64,000 bases of DNA, from contig NZ_CP029194.1 of assembly GCF_008642375.1 (NCBI RefSeq), forward strand, positions 2,976,001 through 3,040,000, written 5' to 3'. Under the pieces are notes generated by a model. It ran no database searches and was not told the DNA's origin. It worked only from the letters and a program-made list of their open reading frames with translations. The stretch comes from Streptomyces venezuelae (GTDB lineage Bacteria > Actinomycetota > Actinomycetes > Streptomycetales > Streptomycetaceae). Positions 8,286 to 18,112 of the stretch are shown here, one piece after another. Both the position numbers and the translations under genes were made by a program. The stretch's first letter is position 1. Each line of letters opens with the position of its first letter.

Positions 8286-9244
8286 GCCGCCTCCATCCAG
8301 ATGTCGGCGAGCGACTCCTCCAGGTTGATCCGGGGCCGCCAGCCGAGCCGGTCGCGGGCGGTCCTGACGTCGGCCTGCTGCCAGGGGCCGCAGCCGTCGG
8401 GGTACGGGTAGGGGGCGGAGGCCAGCTGGTCGGCGATGGTCCCCTCGGTGCGGGGTGCGCCGATCATGGGGCGCTGCGGGATGCCGTGCGGGGCGTCAAG
8501 CTCGTGGAGGTTGCCGGAGTAGCCGGCGACCCGGGCGAGCACGGCGGCGGCGTCCCTGAGCCGGACCGCGCGGCCGGTGCCGATGTTGACGACGCCCTGG
8601 GCGGCGGACAGGGAGGCCGCGTGGACGGCCCTGGCCACGTCCCGTACGTCGACGAAGTCGCGCTGCACACCGAGTCCGCTGAGCTTGAGCTCGCCGTCCC
8701 CCGCCTGCATCGCGCGGCGCATCGCCTCGGCGAGGCGGCCGAGGGGGGAGCCGGCGGGCGTGCCGGGGCCGACGGGCGAGAACACCCGCAGGACGACGGC
8801 GTCGAGACCCGAGCCGAGGACGAGTTCGGTCGCGGCCAGCTTGGACACGCCGTACGGGCCGCCGGGGCGGGGTACGGCGTCCTCGGCCGTGGAGGAGCCG
8901 GGCTGGCTCGGCCCGTACTCCGAGGCGCAGCCGACCTGGACGAGCCGGGCTCCGCAGCCGCTGCGGCGCAGGGCCTCGCAGACGGTGGCGACGGCGATGG
9001 TGTTGTGCCGGGTCAGCTCGCGGGCGCCGCCGCGGGTGGCGCCCGCGCAGTTGACGACGACTCCGGGGTGGACGGCGTCGAGGAAGCGGGTGAGCGCGCC
9101 GGGGCTGCCGGAGGCGAGGTCGAAGCGTACGTCGGCGTCGTCGCCGCGGCCGAGGGCGGTGAGGTGGACGGCCGGGTCGGCGAGCAGCCGGTCGGCGACG
9201 AAGCGTCCGATGAAGCCGTTGGCTCCGAGCAGTAGCACCCTCAT
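8273..9244 (-). CDS. NAD-dependent epimerase/dehydratase
   Basis: 323 residues, extended short-chain dehydrogenase fold. The N-terminal Rossmann motif is GANGFIG (7-13). The active-site YGVSK (Tyr and Lys) follows a Ser-containing segment, as in UDP-sugar 4-epimerases and dTDP-sugar dehydratases. ATG 9244 is chosen because MRVLLLGANG is the natural first strand; an open extension to 9556 is proline-rich shadow. A GGGG stretch precedes the start. It overlaps the spherulin-4 gene downstream and follows a membrane protein and a glycosyltransferase, so it may supply a nucleotide sugar for a surface glycan. The sugar specificity cannot be read. Confidence 0.88.
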   Translation of the reverse strand: MRVLLLGANGFIGRFVADRLLADPAVHLTALGRGDDADVRFDLASGSPGALTRFLDAVHPGVVVNCAGATRGGARELTRHNTIAVATVCEALRRSGCGARLVQVGCASEYGPSQPGSSTAEDAVPRPGGPYGVSKLAATELVLGSGLDAVVLRVFSPVGPGTPAGSPLGRLAEAMRRAMQAGDGELKLSGLGVQRDFVDVRDVARAVHAASLSAAQGVVNIGTGRAVRLRDAAAVLARVAGYSGNLHELDAPHGIPQRPMIGAPRTEGTIADQLASAPYPYPDGCGPWQQADVRTARDRLGWRPRINLEESLADIWMEAACRI

Positions 9245-9389
9245 CGTGCGGCCCCTACGTGCCGACCGGCCGGTCCTTGGGATGGAGGGGTCATGATCTT
9301 CGGTCTCCTTGCGGGGTGATGAGAGAGGTGGAAGGGGGCCCGCCCGCGGCGTCGGCTCCGCGGGTGAGCTGGGGGGGTCACTGGGGTCC

Positions 9390-10880
9390 TCAGGGGGTGG
9401 CGTGGGCCGAGGCCCGGGCGAGGGCGCCGGTCGCGTGGGCCAGCAGGCCGAGCGCGGCGGCGGCGCAGACGAGGGTGGGTACGGCCCCGGGTCCGGCGGC
9501 CTCGGTGAGGGCGCGCACGGGGGCGGCGAGCGCCTCGAAGCCGGGGGCGGGGACACGGGCGGCGAGGACGCTCGCGAGGGCGAGTGCCTCGGCGGCGCAG
9601 GCGGCGGCGAGCGCGGCCGAGGCCGTCTCGGGGAAGCCGTGCACGGTGAGGAGCCGGGCGAGCAGCAGGAGCGCGCCGAGGGCGAGGGCTCCGGGGCTGA
9701 ATCCGGTGAGGGCCAGGAGCCCCGTGAGGGCGAGGAGCTGGAGCGTCACGGTGCCGAGGAGCAGGGGCCGGGCCTGGGCGGCGAAGTCCGCGAGTCCCCG
9801 GCTCTCGGCGATCCGGCGGCGGGCCCGGCTCGCGAAGAGGTGGGCGCCCCAGGCGGCGGGGGCGACGGCGAGGGCGAGGGCGAGGAGGGGACCGGGGGTG
9901 AGGTCCCAGGGCCCGTCGGGGCCGCCCGTCAGCACCTGCGCCAGGAGTCCGTCGCCGGCGACCGCGTACGCGAGGAGCCAGAGGGTCCAGAGGCCGGCGG
10001 CGGGCACGGTCCGGCCCCCGGGGGCGCGGAGCGGTCCGCGCCGGACGGCGAGGACGAGCGCCCCGGTGAGCGCGAGGGCCCCGGCGGTGCCGGCGGCGAG
10101 GCGTCCGGACCCGTCGGTGAGGGTGAGCCCGAGCCCGGCGAGCGCGGCGGCGGCGCCGGGCGCGAGGGCGGCGAGCACCCAGCGGGCGCGGACCGGCTCG
10201 GCGGGCGCCGGGGCCGGGGGCGTGCCGGTGAGGCGGGGCACGCGCGCGTACAGCTCCTCGGCGAGCGAGAAGACGTCGCGGTGCCGGAAGCGGGCGGCGG
10301 TCCGGTCCGTGAACCCCTGCGCTTCGAGCCCGGCGGCGATCTCCAGCGGGTCGACGGCGCGCTCGCAGAGCTCCCGGTGCCGGTGCATGAGCACCTTGAC
10401 GGGGTCGGCGGTGCCGCGCCGGGGCCTGGGGGTGGAGGCCGAGGGGGCGGGCGCCGGCGCACCCGTCCCCTCGGCCGGCTCGGGGGCCTCGACGGCCGGG
10501 GCGAGGCCTACGGCGGCCGGGGCGCGGTCCGTCGCGGCCGTCCAGGCGAGACCGCGCTCGGGGGCGTCGGGTCGGTCGGCGCCTCCGGGGGCGGGCGCGT
10601 CAGCAGGTGGTGGTTCGGTGGTGACCGGGGCTATCCCGGCCGGCGCGGCGGCGCGGGGGCCCGGGGCGTCCGGTGCCGGAGGCGCGTCCGGGGCCGCCGG
10701 CACGCCCGGGGCCGTCTGCCCGTCCAGGGCCACCGGCGCGTCCGGCTGTTCCTCCCGGGCGGTCGTGGTGCCGGCCGGGGTCAGGGCCGGGGTGCCGAGG
10801 AGGGCTTCGGAGCGTGCGTCCCAGGCTCCGGGGCTCGTGGGTGCGGCGGGGCCGCGCATGGGGGTGCCTCCTTCAGGCAT
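9390..10880 (-). CDS. Polytopic membrane protein of the polysaccharide-like cluster
   Basis: 496 residues. The first ~155 are disordered and Pro/Ala-rich. A short soluble patch follows (~158-210; HRHRELCERAVDP, then RFRHRDVFSLAEELY), and then about nine hydrophobic segments to the end. I recognise no named family. Its position between an epimerase and a PelF-like glycosyltransferase suggests a membrane partner for glycan synthesis or export (PelG-like in role, not shown by sequence). The start overlaps the upstream gene's end by 8 nt, with AGGAG just before ATG 10880, so translation is probably coupled. Confidence 0.8.
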   Translation of the reverse strand: MPEGGTPMRGPAAPTSPGAWDARSEALLGTPALTPAGTTTAREEQPDAPVALDGQTAPGVPAAPDAPPAPDAPGPRAAAPAGIAPVTTEPPPADAPAPGGADRPDAPERGLAWTAATDRAPAAVGLAPAVEAPEPAEGTGAPAPAPSASTPRPRRGTADPVKVLMHRHRELCERAVDPLEIAAGLEAQGFTDRTAARFRHRDVFSLAEELYARVPRLTGTPPAPAPAEPVRARWVLAALAPGAAAALAGLGLTLTDGSGRLAAGTAGALALTGALVLAVRRGPLRAPGGRTVPAAGLWTLWLLAYAVAGDGLLAQVLTGGPDGPWDLTPGPLLALALAVAPAAWGAHLFASRARRRIAESRGLADFAAQARPLLLGTVTLQLLALTGLLALTGFSPGALALGALLLLARLLTVHGFPETASAALAAACAAEALALASVLAARVPAPGFEALAAPVRALTEAAGPGAVPTLVCAAAALGLLAHATGALARASAHATP

Positions 10881-12534
10881 CGGGGGCTCCTGTGCCCGCG
10901 GTCACGGCCTGGTGCGTCCAGCTGCCGGGCACGTGGGCCTCGGCCGGATGGGCGAAGGGCACGCCGTCCCCGGGGCGGTGGCGCACCGGCGCGTGGGAGA
11001 GGAGTTCCAGGTAGATGCCGCGGAACGCGGCGAGGTTCTGTTCGACGGTGAAGAGTTCGAGCGCGCGGGCGCGGGCCGCGGCGCCCAGCCGGTGGCGGCG
11101 CTCGGGGTCCCTGAGCAGCGCGAGGCAGGCGTCGGCGAGGGCGCGCGGGTTGCGCGGCGGGACGACGAGGCCCGTGCCGCCGATGACCTCGACGACCGCG
11201 CCGACGTCGGTCGAGACGGTGGCTCGGGCGCAGAACATGGCCTCGACGAGGCTGGTCGGGAAGCCCTCGACGACGCTGGAGAGGACGACGACGGCGGCGG
11301 AGGCGTACGTGTCCTCCAGGGTGGGGGCCTCGGGGCCGCCGAGCTCCTCGAAGGTGACGGGGTTCTCGCCGACGGCGTGCGCGACCGGGGCCTCGTCGGG
11401 GAAGAGCTGCGCCGCGAAGCCCTTGCAGTGGGTGAGGTACGTGTCGGCGCACGGCTCGCCGGTGGGGACGGCGACGATCCGGAGCCGGGCGTCGGGCTGC
11501 CGGGCGCGGAGGTCGGCGAAGGCGTGCAGCAGCGCGACGAGGTCCTTGGCGGGTTCGACGCGGCCGACCCAGACGAGGGTGGCCGGATCGCCGCTCTCCT
11601 CGTCCTCGCCGACCTCGGCGAAGCGGTCGGCGGCGAGTCCGGGGTGGACGGTACGGATGCGGGCGCGGTCGGCGCCGCACTTCTCCTGCCAGCGGCGCGC
11701 GTGGGCGTTGCCGGGGGTGAGGAGCGCGGCCTGCCCGTAGGTCTCGGCGGCGAGCCGGCCGTGGAGGCCGGCGAGGAGGGCGCGCAGAGGGGCGGAGCGG
11801 TCGGCGGCGGCCGGTGAGAGGTAGTGGGCGCGGAGCCGGACGCCGTACTCGGTGACGAGGAGCGGTGTGCCGAAGAAGCGTTTGGCCAGGAGGCCGGGGA
11901 GGGCGGTCGTGCCGCCGGCGGTGGCGTGGCAGAGGTCGACGGCGCCGAGCGCCTCCTCCTCGTACCAGTCGAGGGAGAGCGGGCGCAGGGCGCGCTCAAG
12001 GTGGTCGGCGAAGGCGAGATGGTCGGGAAGGACGGCCGCCGCCGCGGTCCGGCGTGCGCCGGGGGCGCGGCAGGCGGATTCGAGGGCGCGGACGGCGTCG
12101 TCGGAGCGGAGCGCGCCGGGCAGTCCGCCGCTCTCGCGGGCGAGGTCGGCGAGGGCGTAGAGGCCGGTGGCGAAGGACGTCTCGTCGTGTTCGGCGCAGA
12201 GGCCGGTGGCGAGGGCGTGGAAGGCCTCGGTGAAGCGGCGGCGCTCGCGGCGGCCGTAGGCGCGGCGGGAGGCGCGGTCGTCGCCGAAGGCGGCCCGCTC
12301 GATGCGGCTCGGCACGGTCTCGGCGTCGGGGTCGGCGACGTCCCCCGTGCGGACGGTCCGGGCGTTCGGCGGCAGGGGCAACGGTCGCGACGAGGGCGGC
12401 GGGGTGCCGGTGGGGCCGAGGGCATAGAGGTCGAACTGGTGCTGCCCGAGCCCGTGCACGAGCCGTTCGCACCAGAGTCCGGCCTCACCGGTGGCGTACG
12501 GGTGGCCACCTTCCGTGAGCAGTCCGATCCGCAC
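10873..12534 (-). CDS. PelF-like glycosyltransferase (DUF3492 + GT4)
   Basis: About 553 residues. The N-terminal DUF3492 domain begins RIGLLTEGGHPYATGE (typical of PelF proteins). A GT4 glycosyltransferase domain follows from ~300, with LVWVGRVEPAKD and the donor-site motif EGFPTSLVEAM. PelF builds the GalNAc-containing Pel polysaccharide from UDP-sugar in the cytosol. Two in-frame GTG codons (12534 and 12540) both have purine-rich stretches upstream (GGGGG and GGGAG); I use 12534 because MRIGLL fits the family start. Open frame to 12678 is not supported. First gene of a minus-strand group running to moeZ. Confidence 0.88.
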   Translation of the reverse strand: MRIGLLTEGGHPYATGEAGLWCERLVHGLGQHQFDLYALGPTGTPPPSSRPLPLPPNARTVRTGDVADPDAETVPSRIERAAFGDDRASRRAYGRRERRRFTEAFHALATGLCAEHDETSFATGLYALADLARESGGLPGALRSDDAVRALESACRAPGARRTAAAAVLPDHLAFADHLERALRPLSLDWYEEEALGAVDLCHATAGGTTALPGLLAKRFFGTPLLVTEYGVRLRAHYLSPAAADRSAPLRALLAGLHGRLAAETYGQAALLTPGNAHARRWQEKCGADRARIRTVHPGLAADRFAEVGEDEESGDPATLVWVGRVEPAKDLVALLHAFADLRARQPDARLRIVAVPTGEPCADTYLTHCKGFAAQLFPDEAPVAHAVGENPVTFEELGGPEAPTLEDTYASAAVVVLSSVVEGFPTSLVEAMFCARATVSTDVGAVVEVIGGTGLVVPPRNPRALADACLALLRDPERRHRLGAAARARALELFTVEQNLAAFRGIYLELLSHAPVRHRPGDGVPFAHPAEAHVPGSWTHQAVTAGTGAPDA

Positions 12535-12617
12535 GAGCACACCCCCGATCTCCCTTGACGACGGCCACCGTTGGCCCGGCGACTCGCAGCGGGAAGAACG
12601 TAAGCGGAGATACCGGC

Positions 12618-12645
12618 GGTGCGACGGACGGTTGTCCGTCGCACC
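12618..12645. terminator. Hairpin between ABC transporter and glycosyltransferase genes
   Basis: A perfect 12-bp inverted repeat (12618-12629 with 12634-12645) and a 4-nt loop. It is ~80 nt past the ATPase stop and ~85 nt before the glycosyltransferase start. It probably ends the transporter operon, but could also sit in the glycosyltransferase leader. Confidence 0.65.
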
Positions 12646-12724
12646 ACCGGAAGGGGTGAATGCACGTAACTTTCCCACCCCGGTCGCGTTCGGTCGCGAT
12701 ACGAGACGGATCGGTTACGGAGTG

Positions 12725-14377
12725 TCAGGCGACGGCCAGTTCCCGACGCCTTCCCCGGCGCTCTGCCGCGAGGACCGGGTCGAGGGACGGGACGGCGGCG
12801 AGGAGCCGGCGCGTGTACGGATCCTGGGGTGCGCCGTACACCTCCTCGACCGTGCCCTGCTCGACGATCCGGCCGCCGCGCATGACGGCGACACGGTCGC
12901 TGACCTGGCGGACGACGGCGAGGTCGTGGGCGATGAAGACGAGCCCGAGGCCCAGTTCGGCCTGGAGCTCGGCGAGCAGCGCGGTCACCTGGGCCTGGGT
13001 GGTGACGTCGAGCGCGGAGACGGGTTCGTCGCAGACGACGACCCGGGGGCCGGCGGCGAGCGCGCGGGCGATGCCGACGCGCTGCCGCTGGCCTCCGCTG
13101 AACTCGTGCGGGTAGGCCGCGTGCCGGTCGGGTTCGAGCCCCACCCGGTCGAGCAGCTCCCGCACCCGGGCGCGGATCCGGGTCTCGTCGCGCTCCCCCG
13201 CCGCACGCAGCGGGTCGGCGATCGACTCGCCCACGGAGCGGCGCGGGTTGAGGGAGGAGACGGGGTCCTGGAAGACCATCTGGAGCTCGCGGCGGTACGG
13301 ACGCAGCTCCCGGTCCGGCAGGGCGCCGATCTCCTTGCCCCCGTAACGGAGCCGGCCCCCTGTCGGGTCGAGGAGCCGCACGAGCATGCGGCCGAGGGTG
13401 GTCTTGCCGCTGCCGGACTCCCCGACGACGCCCAGGGTTTCGCCGGCGTGGACGGTGAGCGAGACACCGTCGACCGCGGTGACCGCGCGCTTGCCGCGCC
13501 CGAACTCCCGCCGCAGGTCGACCGCTTCGAGGAGCGGCTCGCCCGTGGGCGCGGGGACGGCGGGCCGCAGCGGCCCGTCGAGCCGGGGCACGGCGCCGAG
13601 CAGCCTTCGCGTGTACGGCTCCGACGGCGCACCCAACACCCCGTCGACGGGCCCGCGTTCGATCTCCCGGCCGCCGCGCATGACGAGCAACTCGTCGACG
13701 CTCTCGGCGGCGACGCCGACGTCATGGGTGACGAGGAGCAGCGCCGTGCCCGTCTCGCGCCGGAGCTCGTGGAGCAGGTCGAGGATCTGGGCCTGCACGG
13801 TGACGTCGAGGGCGGTGGTCGGTTCGTCGGCGACGATGAGCCGCGGCTCGCAGGCGAGGGCCATGGCGAGGAGGGCGCGCTGGCGCATGCCGCCGCTGAA
13901 CTCGTGCGGGCGGGAGCGGGAGCGGCGGGCCGCGTCGGAGATGCCGACGCGGTCGAGGACCTCCACGGCGCGGGCCCGGGCGTCCCGGCGGGTGGCCCCG
14001 GAGTGGATCCGGTGGACCTCGGCGATCTGGTCGCCGACGGCGTAGTAGGGGTCGAGGGCGGACAGCGGGTCCTGGAAGACCATGGCGGCGACGCCGCCGC
14101 GCAGTCTGCGCAGCTCGCCCGGCCCGGCGGTGGCGACGTCGATGCCGCCGACGCGTACGGAGCCGGTGACCCGGGCTCCCGTCCCCCGGTGGAGGCCGAG
14201 GAGGGCGCCCGCGACGGTGGACTTGCCGCTGCCGGACTCGCCGACGAGGGCCAGGGCGCGGCCTTCGCCGAGGCTGAACGAGAGCCCGTCCACGGCCCGT
14301 ACGGGATCGCCGTCCCGGTCGAACTCGACGGTGAGGTCCCGGACTTCCACCAGGCGGTCTTCGCTGTGCGGGGTCAC
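12725..14377 (-). CDS. Oligopeptide ABC transporter, fused double ATPase (DppD-DppF type)
   Basis: 550 residues with two complete ABC domains in one chain. Walker [10 protein letters not shown] is at ~40 and GESGSGKTT at ~330. Signature motifs are EFSGGMRQR and EFSGGQRQR, with Walker [11 protein letters not shown] and [10 protein letters not shown], so both sites look competent. Each domain ends with the peptide-transporter tail YTRRLL. In most relatives these are separate D and F subunits; fused versions occur in actinobacteria. GTG 14377 overlaps the stop of the permease as GTGA, so translation is coupled. It energises import of peptides, or of other SBP_bac_5 ligands such as nickel or sugars. 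Confidence 0.93.
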   Translation of the reverse strand: MTPHSEDRLVEVRDLTVEFDRDGDPVRAVDGLSFSLGEGRALALVGESGSGKSTVAGALLGLHRGTGARVTGSVRVGGIDVATAGPGELRRLRGGVAAMVFQDPLSALDPYYAVGDQIAEVHRIHSGATRRDARARAVEVLDRVGISDAARRSRSRPHEFSGGMRQRALLAMALACEPRLIVADEPTTALDVTVQAQILDLLHELRRETGTALLLVTHDVGVAAESVDELLVMRGGREIERGPVDGVLGAPSEPYTRRLLGAVPRLDGPLRPAVPAPTGEPLLEAVDLRREFGRGKRAVTAVDGVSLTVHAGETLGVVGESGSGKTTLGRMLVRLLDPTGGRLRYGGKEIGALPDRELRPYRRELQMVFQDPVSSLNPRRSVGESIADPLRAAGERDETRIRARVRELLDRVGLEPDRHAAYPHEFSGGQRQRVGIARALAAGPRVVVCDEPVSALDVTTQAQVTALLAELQAELGLGLVFIAHDLAVVRQVSDRVAVMRGGRIVEQGTVEEVYGAPQDPYTRRLLAAVPSLDPVLAAERRGRRRELAVA

Positions 14378-15363
14378 TTCAGGACCACCCTTCGGTCGGC
14401 GGCGGCGTACAGCAGGTCGGCGACGACACCGGCGAGGACGACGGCCACGCCCATCACCATGACCACGCCGACCACCACCGGCAGGTCGATCTCGCGCACG
14501 CCGTCGATGAGGGTCTTGCCGAGTCCGGGGATGCCGAAGAGGGACTCGGTGAGCACGGCTCCGCCGAACATCGAGCCGAGGTCGACGGCGCTGATCGCGA
14601 TGACGGGCGGGACGGCGCCGCGCAGGGCGTGGCGGGTGACGACGGCCCGCTCCCCCACGCCGTACGCGCGGAAGGTGCGGATGTGGTCCTCGGCGAGCGT
14701 CTCCAGGGTCGAACTCCGGGTGAGCCGCGAGTATTTGGCGGATTCGAAGAAGCCGAGGGTCAGCCAGGGCAGCAGCATGTTCCAGGCCCACTGCTCGGGG
14801 TCCTCGCCGAGCGGGACGTAGCTCGGGAAGGGCAGCCACTGGAGGTGGGCGCAGACGAGCATGAGGAGCAGGAGTCCGAGGATGAAGACGGGCGTGCCGG
14901 TGCCGGCGAGGGTGAGGACGGTGAGGATCCGCTCGGTCGGGCCGCCTCGGCGCAGCGCCGAGAGCAGTCCCGTGCCGACGCCGACGACGAGCCAGACGAC
15001 GAGGGCGCCGAGGGCGAGCGAGGCGGTGGCGGGGAGCCGCTCCAGGACGAGCTGGGTGACCTGCTGGTCGCTCTGGTACGAGAGCCCGAGGCAGGGTGCG
15101 CCGCAGTGCGCGACGGAGGTGCCGGTGGAGTAGTCGCGGCCGACGAAGACGCCTTGGAGGAAGTGCAGGTATTGCGCGAAGACGCCTTCGTTCAGGCCGA
15201 GTTGCTCGCGCACCTGGGCGACCTGCTGCGGGTTGCAGCGCTCCCCGCAGGCGAGCCGCGCGGGGTCGCCGGGCGCCAGGTAGAAGAGGGCGTACACGAG
15301 GACCGAGAGCGCCAGGAGGACGAGCGCGGCACCCGCGAGCCGCTTGAGGATGTAGCGGGTCAT
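14374..15363 (-). CDS. ABC transporter permease (DppB-like)
   Basis: 329 residues. The N-terminal segment MTRYILKRLAGAALVLLALS is followed by an extracellular loop with a possible disulfide (CGERC) and five more membrane segments. The cytoplasmic coupling motif near RAYGVGERAVVTRHALRG is typical of binding-protein-dependent transport permeases of the peptide class. The start has GGAG upstream. The 25-nt gap to the preceding permease and the 4-nt overlap with the ATPase place it in the same operon. It forms the membrane channel with the next permease. Confidence 0.93.
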   Translation of the reverse strand: MTRYILKRLAGAALVLLALSVLVYALFYLAPGDPARLACGERCNPQQVAQVREQLGLNEGVFAQYLHFLQGVFVGRDYSTGTSVAHCGAPCLGLSYQSDQQVTQLVLERLPATASLALGALVVWLVVGVGTGLLSALRRGGPTERILTVLTLAGTGTPVFILGLLLLMLVCAHLQWLPFPSYVPLGEDPEQWAWNMLLPWLTLGFFESAKYSRLTRSSTLETLAEDHIRTFRAYGVGERAVVTRHALRGAVPPVIAISAVDLGSMFGGAVLTESLFGIPGLGKTLIDGVREIDLPVVVGVVMVMGVAVVLAGVVADLLYAAADRRVVLK

Positions 15364-15388
15364 CGGGAGTTCTCCCCGGGGGTGGTCA

Positions 15389-16363
15389 TCAGGAGGTCTC
15401 CTTACGGGTGCCCACGCGCAGCCGGCTCGCCTCGCGCGGGTCGAGGGCCGTGCGGACGGCGTCGCCGAGGACGGTGAAGGCGAGCACGGTGACGAAGAGG
15501 AGTCCGGCGGGCAGCAGGACGTACGCGGGGTCGGCGCGGAACCAGGTCTGCGCGGTCGACAGCATCTGTCCCCAGGACGGGGTGGGCGGGGTGACGCCCA
15601 CCCCGAGGAAGGAGAGGGACGCCTCGACGACCATGTTGGTGGGGACGAGGATCGCCGCGTAGGTGATGACGGGCGCGGCGAGCGCGGGCAGCAGTTCGCG
15701 GCGGGCGGTCCGCCGGCGTCCCGAGCCCGCGAGCCGGGAGGCGGCGACGAAGTCGAGGCTCTTGAGGGTGAGCGTCTGGGCCCGCACGATCCGGGAGGTG
15801 CCCGCCCAGCCGAGCAGGCCGATGACGAGGATCAGCAGCAGCGGGCGGGGGAAGTCCCGGGGGACGACGGCGGTCAGCGCGATGGCGAGGACCAGCATCG
15901 GCAGCGCGACGAGCACGTCGGTGATCCGGCCGAGGAGACCGTCGACCCAGCGGCTGCCGAGCCCGGCGGCCAGGCCGACGACGACGCCGAGGGCGACCTG
16001 GACGGCGGTGGCGCCGACGGCGACGAGCAGCGAGATCCGGGCTCCGTAGAGGAGGCGGACGAAGAGGTCACGGCCGGTGCCGGGTTCGACGCCGAGCCAG
16101 TGGTCGGCGCTCGCTCCGCCGAAGGAGCCGTACGGGACGCCGCCGCGGGCCGAGTCGACGAGGTCGTCGTGGTACGCGTACGGGTCCTGGCCCACGAGGG
16201 CGGCGAGCAGCGGCGCGGCGAGGGCGAGGAGGACGAGCAGGAGGAGGACTCCGGCGGAGACGAGGGCGGCGGGGCGGTTGCGGAGCCGCTGCCGGACCTG
16301 CCGGGCGGCGCCCGTGGCGGGGATGCCCGCCACGGGCGCCGACGTGTCGGTCGGAGCGGTCAC
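15389..16363 (-). CDS. ABC transporter permease (DppC-like)
   Basis: 324 residues with a short cytoplasmic N-terminus (residues 1-30), then six membrane segments. The C-type features are GVEPGTGRDLFVRLLYGAR and the late segment FLGVGVTPPTPSWG. The coupling loop carries AASRLAGSGRR. GTG 16363 overlaps the stop of the binding-protein gene as GTGA. It pairs with the DppB-like permease. Confidence 0.93.
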   Translation of the reverse strand: MTAPTDTSAPVAGIPATGAARQVRQRLRNRPAALVSAGVLLLLVLLALAAPLLAALVGQDPYAYHDDLVDSARGGVPYGSFGGASADHWLGVEPGTGRDLFVRLLYGARISLLVAVGATAVQVALGVVVGLAAGLGSRWVDGLLGRITDVLVALPMLVLAIALTAVVPRDFPRPLLLILVIGLLGWAGTSRIVRAQTLTLKSLDFVAASRLAGSGRRRTARRELLPALAAPVITYAAILVPTNMVVEASLSFLGVGVTPPTPSWGQMLSTAQTWFRADPAYVLLPAGLLFVTVLAFTVLGDAVRTALDPREASRLRVGTRKETS

Positions 16364-18093
16364 TTGACCGAGACCTGCGAGATGTCGAGGACGCCGGTCC
16401 AGTCGCTGATGACGACGTTCTTGATGTCCTTGCCGACGAGCCGCTTGTAGACCGGGTGGAAGAGGGGCACGTCGAGGGCCTGCTCGCCGATCTTCTTGTC
16501 GAGGGCGCCCCAGCGGACGGCGGCGGCCTTGAGATCGGTCAGCTTGTTGATCTCGTCGATCTCCTTGTTGACCGCCGGGTCGTTCAGCTGCGCGTGGTTG
16601 TAGTTGGAGCCGTTGGAGACGATCTGGCGGCCGTCGAAGATCGGCGCGAGGAACGGACCGCCGGCCGGCCAGTCGGCGCCCCAGCGGGAGAGGAAGAAGC
16701 CGGGCGCGTCCTTGACGCTCCAGCGCTTCTCGTTGAAGGAGTTGGGCTCCTGGCCGTCGAGCTTCACCGTGATGCCGGCCTTGCCGAGGGCCTCCTGGAC
16801 CGCGGTGGCGATCTCGGGGCTGGTGGTCCGGTTCTGGGCGGTGGAGTGCAGCAGCGTGACGGTGAGACCGTTCGGGAAGCCGGCCTCCTTCAGGAGCTGC
16901 TTGGCCTTCTCCGGGTTGCCGGTCTTCCCGGCCGGGAAGTGGTCGTACGGCGTGAAGCCGAAGGACTTCTGCTCGGGCAGGAAGGTGGTGGCGGGCTCGG
17001 CGAGCGCGGAGCCGCCGGCCGCGTTGACGACGCTGGTGCGGTTGACCGCGTACGAGATCGCCTGGCGGACCTTGGGGTTGTCGAAGGGCTTCACCTTCGG
17101 GTTGAAGGCGATGTAGTTGGTGAAGCCGAAGCGGCCGGTGCCGACGCGGGCGGCCAGTGCCTTGTCGGAGCCGATCTGGGCGAGCTCGGCCGGGCCGAGG
17201 TTGGTGTCGGTGGTGACGGCGGCGGCGTCGGCCCCGGAGGAGGTGGCGAGGCGCTGGTTGATGACGGCCTCGTCGAGGCCGGACCGGACGTCGACGCGGT
17301 CCGGGTAGGCCTTGCGCTCCTCGTCGGTCTTCGGGTCCCAGTGCTCGTTGCGCTCCAGGACGAGCCGCTCGCCGTCGTTCTCGTTCTTGACGACCTTGTA
17401 CGGGCCGGAGGAGACGGGGTGCTCCTCGTACTTCGCGCCGGTGTCCTTGGCCTTGGGGACGGGGGCGAACTGGGTCTGCGTGGCGACGAAGGGGAACTCG
17501 CCCTCGGGCTTGCGCAGCTTGAAGACGATGGTCCGGTCGTCGGGCGTGACGACGGAGGCCAGGCCCTTCTTGTCCTTGTACGGGCCTTCGTACGTGTCGC
17601 CGCCGACGAGCCAGTCACGCAGGTAGGGGGCGCCGCCGGAGAGCTCGGCGGCGAACGAGCGCTCGATGCCGTACTTGACGTCGGCGCTGGTGATGGGCGT
17701 GCCGTCCTCGAACTCGAGGCCCTCCTTGAGGGTGTACGTCCACTCCGTGGCGTCCTTGTTGGGCCGGCCGAGGTCGGTGGCGAGGTCGGGGACGACCTTG
17801 CTGCCGGCCGCGCCCGCCTCGCGGTTGCGGGTGGTGAGCGTGCGGAAGACGAGGGAGGGGACGTTGCCGCCGCCGGAGGTGTAGAGGCGGGCGGGGTCGA
17901 AGTCGGACTGGGCCTCGCTGTTGAGGACGGTGAGCGTGCCGCCCTTCTGCGGGGTGCCCGCGGCCGCCTTGCCGGCGGCGCCTCCCTTGGCGCCGGTGTC
18001 CTCGGGTCCCGCGCAGGCGGCGGCGCCCGTGGCCAGGACGAGACTGACGGCGGCCGCTGCCACGCGGCGCGAAATGACGGACGATTGACGCAT
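16360..18093 (-). CDS. Peptide ABC transporter substrate-binding lipoprotein (SBP_bac_5)
   Basis: 577 residues. The signal peptide has a lipobox ending AAAC (Cys27). The mature protein is a family 5 solute-binding protein, with PQKGGTLTVL at the start of the fold and the family stretch SADVKYGIERSFA. It captures peptides or similar ligands outside the membrane and hands them to the two permeases. GAGAGG lies 9 nt before the ATG. It heads the operon and is preceded by a 31-codon leader ORF and two candidate promoters. Confidence 0.94.
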   Translation of the reverse strand: MRQSSVISRRVAAAAVSLVLATGAAACAGPEDTGAKGGAAGKAAAGTPQKGGTLTVLNSEAQSDFDPARLYTSGGGNVPSLVFRTLTTRNREAGAAGSKVVPDLATDLGRPNKDATEWTYTLKEGLEFEDGTPITSADVKYGIERSFAAELSGGAPYLRDWLVGGDTYEGPYKDKKGLASVVTPDDRTIVFKLRKPEGEFPFVATQTQFAPVPKAKDTGAKYEEHPVSSGPYKVVKNENDGERLVLERNEHWDPKTDEERKAYPDRVDVRSGLDEAVINQRLATSSGADAAAVTTDTNLGPAELAQIGSDKALAARVGTGRFGFTNYIAFNPKVKPFDNPKVRQAISYAVNRTSVVNAAGGSALAEPATTFLPEQKSFGFTPYDHFPAGKTGNPEKAKQLLKEAGFPNGLTVTLLHSTAQNRTTSPEIATAVQEALGKAGITVKLDGQEPNSFNEKRWSVKDAPGFFLSRWGADWPAGGPFLAPIFDGRQIVSNGSNYNHAQLNDPAVNKEIDEINKLTDLKAAAVRWGALDKKIGEQALDVPLFHPVYKRLVGKDIKNVVISDWTGVLDISQVSVK

Positions 18094-18112
18094 CGGAGAA
18101 GACCTCTCGGAG

